Of a stretch of DNA of 64,000 bases, positions 58,903 through 64,000 are shown piece by piece. Under the pieces are notes generated by a model. The model was given only the letters and a program-made list of their open reading frames with translations. It was not told the origin of the DNA and ran no database searches. This DNA comes from an uncultured Draconibacterium sp. (GTDB lineage: Bacteria > Bacteroidota > Bacteroidia > Bacteroidales > Prolixibacteraceae): the NCBI RefSeq assembly GCF_963677155.1, contig NZ_OY781884.1:1286001-1350000 (forward strand), written 5' to 3'. Positions within the stretch are counted from its first letter, which is position 1, and the number at the start of each line of letters is the position of its first letter. The translations under genes were made by a program, and so were the position numbers.

Positions 58903-60251
58903 TGAGTAGTAGATTTACGATTCTACCAGAAAAGCCCGTTATACGATTGACCAAAAAATCAGCTAGTCGTAAACAAGTTGCGACGATTAAGTTTCTCGTA
59001 TTTTTTACAGGCATTTTATACCTACAGATTTTGGTTAGCGGGTGTTCAACACCTTCTTCCGAAATAAAAACAACCCGTTTGGTTTCGGAAACCACCAATA
59101 ATCTGACTGAAAATATTCTGCCGTTCTGGGAAAATTACACCCTCGACCCTAACGGAGGATTTTACGGAATAGTACTTAACGATGGGACTCCGGTTCCGAA
59201 AGCTCCAAAAGGCTGTGTTCTGAATGCTCGAATATTATGGACTTTCTCCAATGCATATATGCACTTTGAAAACGAGGCATACAAGGAGCTGGCCAACCGT
59301 GCACAGGAATATTTCCTTACCCATTTTATTGATAAGGAATTTGGCGGCACCTATTGGGTAGTTCAGGCTGATGGCACTCCACTCGACGACCAAAAACAGT
59401 GCTACGGTATAGCTTTTGCCATTTACGGGCTGGCAGCTCATTATCAGGCCACGGGTAAACACGAAAGCCTGCAACAAGCCATTAGCTTATACCGTAAAAT
59501 GGAAGAGAAGGCTTTTGATCCACTGAACGGCGGCTACATCGAATCATTTACACGCGACTGGAAAACGCCCAAACACTACGGTTATGATGGAACAGGCGTA
59601 GCTGCCAAAACTATGAATACCCACTTACACCTGCTCGAAGCTTATACGCAATTGTACAGAGTCTGGCCTGATTCCGGATTGAAAAATCAGCTCAAAGGAC
59701 TTGTCAATGTATTTCTGGAAAAAATCATCGATAAAAATAGGTGGCACCAAAATCTATTTCTATCCAGAGAATGGGAAAATCTGGAGCATATCGATTCCTA
59801 CGGGCATGACGTGGAATTGTCGTGGTTACTGCTAGAGGCTGCAGAACAGCTTCAAGAGGAAATATTGATAAAACAAACAAAAGATATTGCCTTAAAACTC
59901 GTGGATACACAAATGCAGGAAGGCAGAAATGCCGATGGCTCCTTACTTTACGAACTTAGAGATGGTGAAATTGATGGTAATCTGAGTTGGTGGCCACAGG
60001 CCGAATCGGTAATCGCTTTTTTTAATGCCTGGCAAATCAGCGGAGATGAAAAATATCTGAATGCCGCGATAACAACCTGGCAATGGATAAAAGATAAGCT
60101 AGTTGACACCGAATACGGAGGTTGGTACGGAGGGCTTGGGCCCGATGGAAAACCTCTTATAGGGCAACCAAAAGTAAGTTTATGGAAATGTCCCTATCAC
60201 AACAGCCGAATGGCTTTTGAACTGCTTGCCAGAACCGAAAGACCTAATTAA
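58899..60251 (+). CDS. AGE-superfamily (cellobiose 2-epimerase-like) lipoprotein
   Basis: A 450-residue protein of the N-acylglucosamine/cellobiose 2-epimerase superfamily, which interconverts glucose/mannose-type ends. The (alpha/alpha)6 barrel has RILWTFSNAY, YGIAFAIYGLAAHY, MNTHLHLLEAY, SYGHDVELSWLL and, near the end, WKCPYHNSRM with the family His. The N-terminus has a long basic stretch and a hydrophobic segment ending in a lipobox (LVSGC, Cys49). Known cellobiose 2-epimerases are usually cytoplasmic, so export is unusual. The 30-residue N-region before the hydrophobic part is long; a later non-ATG start is possible. It overlaps GH9 by four bases, so it is translationally coupled. Confidence 0.85.
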   Translation: MMSSRFTILPEKPVIRLTKKSASRKQVATIKFLVFFTGILYLQILVSGCSTPSSEIKTTRLVSETTNNLTENILPFWENYTLDPNGGFYGIVLNDGTPVPKAPKGCVLNARILWTFSNAYMHFENEAYKELANRAQEYFLTHFIDKEFGGTYWVVQADGTPLDDQKQCYGIAFAIYGLAAHYQATGKHESLQQAISLYRKMEEKAFDPLNGGYIESFTRDWKTPKHYGYDGTGVAAKTMNTHLHLLEAYTQLYRVWPDSGLKNQLKGLVNVFLEKIIDKNRWHQNLFLSREWENLEHIDSYGHDVELSWLLLEAAEQLQEEILIKQTKDIALKLVDTQMQEGRNADGSLLYELRDGEIDGNLSWWPQAESVIAFFNAWQISGDEKYLNAAITTWQWIKDKLVDTEYGGWYGGLGPDGKPLIGQPKVSLWKCPYHNSRMAFELLARTERPN

Positions 60252-60279
60252 GATCTTACTCAACCAATAAAAGCCCATT

Positions 60280-62160
60280 ATGAAACGAATTATTATTTTA
60301 CTTGTTCTCACCGTTATTACTCTGTTTTCGCAAGCCGGAAATTACAAAAATTATAAGGTGTCGGTGTACGTAAGAGCATACGAGGTAGAAAAAATGAAAG
60401 ACATGAATTGGCTCGACTCCACCTGGACCATCATTTCGAATCAGGTAAAAATCGACAAAATTTACCTGGAAACGCACCGCGATTTACTGATCGTTCCCGG
60501 TGAAACACTCGAACAAGCCAAAAAATATTTTCTGGATAAAGGCCTGGAAGTTGGTGGCGGAATCACCTACACCATCAACGAGTCGAACAATTTTGAAACC
60601 TTTTGCTATTCCAATACTGAACACCGGGAAATTGTGCAACAGATTGCCGAACACACTGCCCGTCATTTTGATGATTTTATTCTGGACGATTTCTTTTTTA
60701 CCAGCTGTAAATCCGATATCGAAATTGAAGCCAAAGGCGACATGAGCTGGAGAGAGTACCGAACAAAGCTAATGACCGAAGCCGGGAAAAAACTAGTTCT
60801 GGAACCAGCTAAAAAAGTTAATCCCAATGTAAAAGTGATCATCAAATACCCCAATTGGTACGATCATTTTCAGGGGCTGGGATTTGACCTGCAAAACGGG
60901 CCACACCTGTTTGATGGAGTGTGGACAGGCACAGAAACCCGGGATCCGTCGTATGCACAGCATCTGCAAAATTACCTGAGTTACAACATTATTCGCTATT
61001 TCAACAACTTACGCCCTGGCTACAACTTTGGTGGATGGGTTGATTCCGGCGGATCAAACATGGGAATGGATCGCTATGCCGAACAACTCTGGCTGACGAT
61101 GTTTGCCAAAGCGCCCGAAATTATGCTATTTGCTTATAACCAGCTCGTGGGTGTGCAACTGCGCCCCGAAGTTCACCGTAAGCAGTGGCAAGGTATGTGC
61201 ACCAGTTTTGATTACGACGATATGATGAAACCCATTCAGTTGCCCGATGGTAAAATTGTTACACCGTCGACCATAGCACGTGTGGCCGGTGTAGCATTAG
61301 AACAGGTTGATGATGTTGTTGGCAAGTTGGGTAAGCCAATCGGTATTAAATCATACAAGCCTTATCACTCGCTGGGCGACGATTTCCTGCAAAACTACCT
61401 CGGAATGATTGGTCTGCCCATGGATATGTATTCCGAATTCCCAACCGATCAAAAAGTTGTATTGCTTACCGAACAAGCGAAATACGACAGCGATATTGTC
61501 GACAAAATGAAAAAACAGTTGCAGAAAGGTGGCGATGTAGTGATTACCAGCGGCTTGCTAAAAGCCATACAAAACGACATTGCCGACATTGTAGAGTTAC
61601 GTGCAGGAGACAAGGATGCCCTGGTTAACGATTTTGGTTTTTGGGGTAGCACGAACAAAGATATTCTGATTCCTCAAGTGCAGTATCAAACCAACGATGC
61701 CTGGGAAATTGTTAGTGCCGGAAGACCTCTGTCAAATGGCGTTAGCGGTTATCCAATACTGCTTCAGACTCAGTATTCCAAAGGAAACTTGTATGTCATA
61801 ACAATCCCCAACGATTTTGGCAACCTTTACGATCTGCCCGACGGAGTTTTGAATGTATTTCGCCAGGTAATGAGCAAAGATTTGGGAATATACATAGAAG
61901 GCCCGGCCAAAGTTGGCTTGTTTGTATACGACAATAAAACTTTTATCATTGAATCGTTTCTTGATGAACCTGTAACAATTCAATTGGTTAGCACCGAAGA
62001 CATTTCAAATATCACCGACATTCCTGAAGGGGTAAAAATTGAAAAACTGCCCGAAGAAACTCCAAGCTTCTTTAACCAACGCATGAGAGGTACTAAAAAG
62101 ACCTGCAAATTCAGGATTACTTTAATGCCACATTCGTATCGGGTTTTTAAGAAAGATTGA
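60280..62160 (+). CDS. Unrecognised exported protein, candidate novel glycosidase
   Basis: A 626-residue protein with a signal peptide (about 1-19) that I cannot place in a named family. The first 380 residues alternate strands and helices as in a TIM barrel, with acidic clusters at strand ends: ILDDFFF (Asp136/Asp137), KIYLETHRD and GVWTGTETRD (Glu219). A Rossmann-like segment follows (about 391-430, VVLLTEQAKYD...GGDVVITSG), then a C-terminal beta domain (about 545-626). Barrel, then Rossmann-like, then beta domain is the layout of GH42-type galactosidases, so a glycosidase is a reasonable guess. It is 28 bases after the epimerase gene and ends the operon. I see no family-defining motif. 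Confidence 0.8.
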   Translation: MKRIIILLVLTVITLFSQAGNYKNYKVSVYVRAYEVEKMKDMNWLDSTWTIISNQVKIDKIYLETHRDLLIVPGETLEQAKKYFLDKGLEVGGGITYTINESNNFETFCYSNTEHREIVQQIAEHTARHFDDFILDDFFFTSCKSDIEIEAKGDMSWREYRTKLMTEAGKKLVLEPAKKVNPNVKVIIKYPNWYDHFQGLGFDLQNGPHLFDGVWTGTETRDPSYAQHLQNYLSYNIIRYFNNLRPGYNFGGWVDSGGSNMGMDRYAEQLWLTMFAKAPEIMLFAYNQLVGVQLRPEVHRKQWQGMCTSFDYDDMMKPIQLPDGKIVTPSTIARVAGVALEQVDDVVGKLGKPIGIKSYKPYHSLGDDFLQNYLGMIGLPMDMYSEFPTDQKVVLLTEQAKYDSDIVDKMKKQLQKGGDVVITSGLLKAIQNDIADIVELRAGDKDALVNDFGFWGSTNKDILIPQVQYQTNDAWEIVSAGRPLSNGVSGYPILLQTQYSKGNLYVITIPNDFGNLYDLPDGVLNVFRQVMSKDLGIYIEGPAKVGLFVYDNKTFIIESFLDEPVTIQLVSTEDISNITDIPEGVKIEKLPEETPSFFNQRMRGTKKTCKFRITLMPHSYRVFKKD

Positions 62161-62327
62161 AGTTTCGCGTAAAAGTTCATTTTTAGATCAAAAGTCTACA
62201 AAAAATTAATATTGGCAATAATGATGATTAATTAGATGCCAATACTGAAGCAATATTAACTAAACTAATCAAACTATTTAAGTCAAGTATTTTTTCTATG
62301 CTTCTATAACTTCCTGTTTTCTATGTT

Positions 62328-62638
62328 TTAAAACAAGTACAAAAAAGCCAGCAAAAGAAATGCGGTAAGAATGATAACATATTGGAGTATAGCTGTACCT
62401 ACAACTAAATCATCGCCAAACATAGTAGTTTGCACATCATAAATTTTACCCAATACGGATTGAGTAATAGCTCCACCAAGGAAGCCAATTCCTCCCACAA
62501 CGGCTAATCCCCAAGCCCCGCTTATTGGTCCTTTTTCGGCAACTACTCTCAACATATTCGGCAAAAAAATCCTATGCCCAGTGCAAAAACCGTGGCCGAT
62601 GCAAATAACATTAGGGATTTCCCTACCATTTGTACGAT
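62328..62638 (-). pseudogene. MFS transporter remnant (C-terminal part), frameshifted
   Basis: The minus-strand frame from 62328 encodes about 75 residues of a major-facilitator C-terminus: VVAEKGPISGAWGLAVVGG, GGAITQSVLGKIYD and a final hydrophobic helix. Upstream the similarity continues in another frame (GKSLMLFASATVFALGIGFF), joined at a run of seven A/T bases (62563-62569) where one extra base would restore the frame. A stop (62645-62647) lies just upstream in that frame, and the first ten or so helices are missing. It is a decayed sugar- or anion-permease fragment, not a working gene. Confidence 0.75.
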
Positions 62639-62694
62639 TTTCTCCTACCTCGAAGTAGGTTTTCACCTGTAGCATTTTATCTCACTCCAAGGTA

Positions 62695-62713
62695 ATTTTG
62701 TTTGAAACAAAAT
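62695..62713. promoter_or_regulatory. Palindrome overlapping a start codon
   Basis: ATTTTGTTT-G-AAACAAAAT: perfect 9-base arms around one base, running into the ATG (62712) of the stress-protein gene. It could be an operator or a structure over the ribosome-binding region. Confidence 0.4.
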
Positions 62714-63473
62714 GAGCAAAGAAATGAGTGTAAAACCTGGAAATAATCAACCTCCGATAATAATACTTGCTGATTTTTCGGATGGCAGCTGGTACGCCAC
62801 TTCGTTTGCCATGCAATTTCTTTATAATAAGAATTCTCAGATGACAATTTTACAAACCTATCAAAATCCAGGTTGGGGGCACTTAATGATGCGCAAACTT
62901 AGCCTTCATCTAAAAAAAATAACAACGAACGAACTACGAGCTTTAAAACACAGGTTACTAAAGCATTTTAATATTGAAGAAGAAAAAGTCAATACCCTTT
63001 CGATTGAAGGAGAACTCAATACTATCCTGAACTTTAAGCCAATTATTAACGGGCGACACAACCTTGTTTTGTCTACCCATAATTCTTTCGACGATTCGTG
63101 TAAAAGACAAAACGGATGCCTGGAAAAAATAATTGATACTGCAAAAAATCCTCTGTTCATTTTACCCGATACCTTTGAAGGCGAAACATCAAAAAGAATC
63201 CTGTTCGTGACACCTCCTGATAAAAAACCATCAGAACAACTGTGCAAACAGGTTTTTGAAATCTGCACACGAACACAATCAAACCTGGAATTACTGTTTA
63301 TGCAAAAAACACAAAATCAAAATGTGAGCGAGGATCTAAAATCATACTTCCACAAATATTTTGATGGGATAGATACAACAATAAATACTATTCAGCAAAA
63401 ATCAAAATGCAAAGGGATTAAGAATTACCTGAATCATACAACCTGCGATTTAATTGTAATTGAAAACGATTAG
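62712..63473 (+). CDS. Universal stress protein-like, tandem domain
   Basis: A 253-residue cytoplasmic protein made of two divergent UspA-like halves (about 10-145 and 155-253). Each has the strand pattern of the family: IIILADFSDGSWYA with a helix, then strands NLVLSTH and NPLFILPD; and RILFVTPPD, NLELLFMQK and CDLIVIEND. The usual ATP-binding G-2x-G-9x-G(S/T) motif is not clear in either half, so it may not bind ATP. It is followed after 30 bases by another Usp gene on the same strand. It is not part of the polysaccharide locus. Confidence 0.75.
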   Translation: MSKEMSVKPGNNQPPIIILADFSDGSWYATSFAMQFLYNKNSQMTILQTYQNPGWGHLMMRKLSLHLKKITTNELRALKHRLLKHFNIEEEKVNTLSIEGELNTILNFKPIINGRHNLVLSTHNSFDDSCKRQNGCLEKIIDTAKNPLFILPDTFEGETSKRILFVTPPDKKPSEQLCKQVFEICTRTQSNLELLFMQKTQNQNVSEDLKSYFHKYFDGIDTTINTIQQKSKCKGIKNYLNHTTCDLIVIEND

Positions 63474-63503
63474 CCGAAAAATAGTCAACTAAAAACAACA
63501 GCA

Positions 63504-64000
63504 ATGAAACATAAAGATTACAGCATCTTGGCACTTATTTCGCCAAATAAAGAAGGAGAAACGGTTTTAAAAGAAGCATTGTACCTGCAAAATACGCTCC
63601 AGATAAAGCTGGTAATATTAAATGTTATAAAAGAGTCCGGTTTTTTTGAGCGAAACTTTCACCCCGAAGAAACTGAGTTAGCAATAAAAAATGCTAAACA
63701 AGAATTATCAAATTTTGTACGAAAAGTACTTGGTAAGGAAATACCAAAAAATATCATTACCTCAGTGCGAGCAGGTAATCCAGTGGAAGTATTACTGGAA
63801 AAATCGAAAACCGACAGACTGGAGTTTCTTCTGGTTGACAAAAGCGACAGTAATTATCCGGGAGCATTATCAAAAGAGGAAGTCGACAAGTTAATTAGCC
63901 TGTCGAAATGCCCGGTATTAACAGTACACAAAGATTTTGGGGTGCCGGAAATAAAGAATATTGCTATACCGATTGACATTACCCAATCAACAAAGAAAAG
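63504..64000 (+). CDS. Universal stress protein, cut by window edge
   Basis: From the ATG at 63504 the frame stays open to the window end (about 165 residues). The N-terminal half is a Usp domain: YSILALISPNKEG, LVILNVIKESG, VRAGNPVEVLLE, EFLLVDKSD and CPVLTVHKDFG. A second domain begins at IKNIAIPID just before the edge, so this too is a tandem-domain Usp. It is probably co-transcribed with the gene at 62712-63473. Confidence 0.85.
   Translation, partial: MKHKDYSILALISPNKEGETVLKEALYLQNTLQIKLVILNVIKESGFFERNFHPEETELAIKNAKQELSNFVRKVLGKEIPKNIITSVRAGNPVEVLLEKSKTDRLEFLLVDKSDSNYPGALSKEEVDKLISLSKCPVLTVHKDFGVPEIKNIAIPIDITQSTKK

Noticed and set aside
62563-62569. Programmed frameshift at the A7 run in the MFS remnant
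   Set aside because: The first ten or so helices and a start are missing and there is an upstream stop, so decay explains it better than recoding.

Overview
The window is almost certainly from a Bacteroidota genome. It has a SusC/SusD pair, lipoprotein signals ending in Cys, many exported carbohydrate-active enzymes, AT-rich spacers without strong Shine-Dalgarno sequences, and one enzyme with a type IX-like C-terminal tail. A marine or sediment member of the Marinilabiliales/Prolixibacteraceae would fit, but that placement is a guess.

Most of the window (about 2.7-55.5 kb) is one very large polysaccharide utilisation locus on the minus strand. Reading in the direction of transcription it runs: SusC, SusD, terminator, CE1 esterase, GH43, terminator, GH97, GH3 (PA14), GH98, GH43-CBM6, GH31, DUF3237, GH27, GH127, GH51, hairpin, GH43, CE6-GH43 fusion, CE1, GH3, a putative beta-propeller protein, GH3, then six tandem CE1 esterases. 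A divergent tannase-family esterase (+), one more CE1, a type B carboxylesterase and a TAXI-type solute-binding protein close the left end. The set (GH98 as the only xylan-type endo-enzyme, three GH3, four GH43, GH51, GH127, GH31, GH27/GH97, many feruloyl/acetyl esterase candidates) matches what a heavily decorated, feruloylated glucuronoarabinoxylan of the corn-bran type would need: backbone cutting, removal of alpha-xylosyl, galactosyl and arabinosyl caps, and release of hydroxycinnamate and acetyl esters. No GH10/GH11/GH5/GH30 xylanase, no GH67/GH115 glucuronidase, no SusE-like surface protein and no regulator (HTCS, AraC, ECF sigma) is in the window.

The outstanding feature is the number of esterases: nine CE1 proteins, one tannase-family protein, one CE6-type domain and one type B carboxylesterase. 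The CE1 paralogues vary in two places: seven of nine carry Glu where the catalytic Asp is expected, and several carry Pro/Arg/Gly-rich insertions at one loop just before the nucleophile region.

On the plus strand, 56.4-62.2 kb, is a separate, tightly packed operon: a GH9 enzyme with an unusual extra N-terminal domain, an N-acylglucosamine/cellobiose 2-epimerase-like protein with a lipoprotein signal, and a 626-residue exported protein of no family I recognise. This is the best candidate for an undescribed activity. The right end has a decayed MFS transporter remnant (minus) and two universal-stress-protein genes (plus), the last running off the window.
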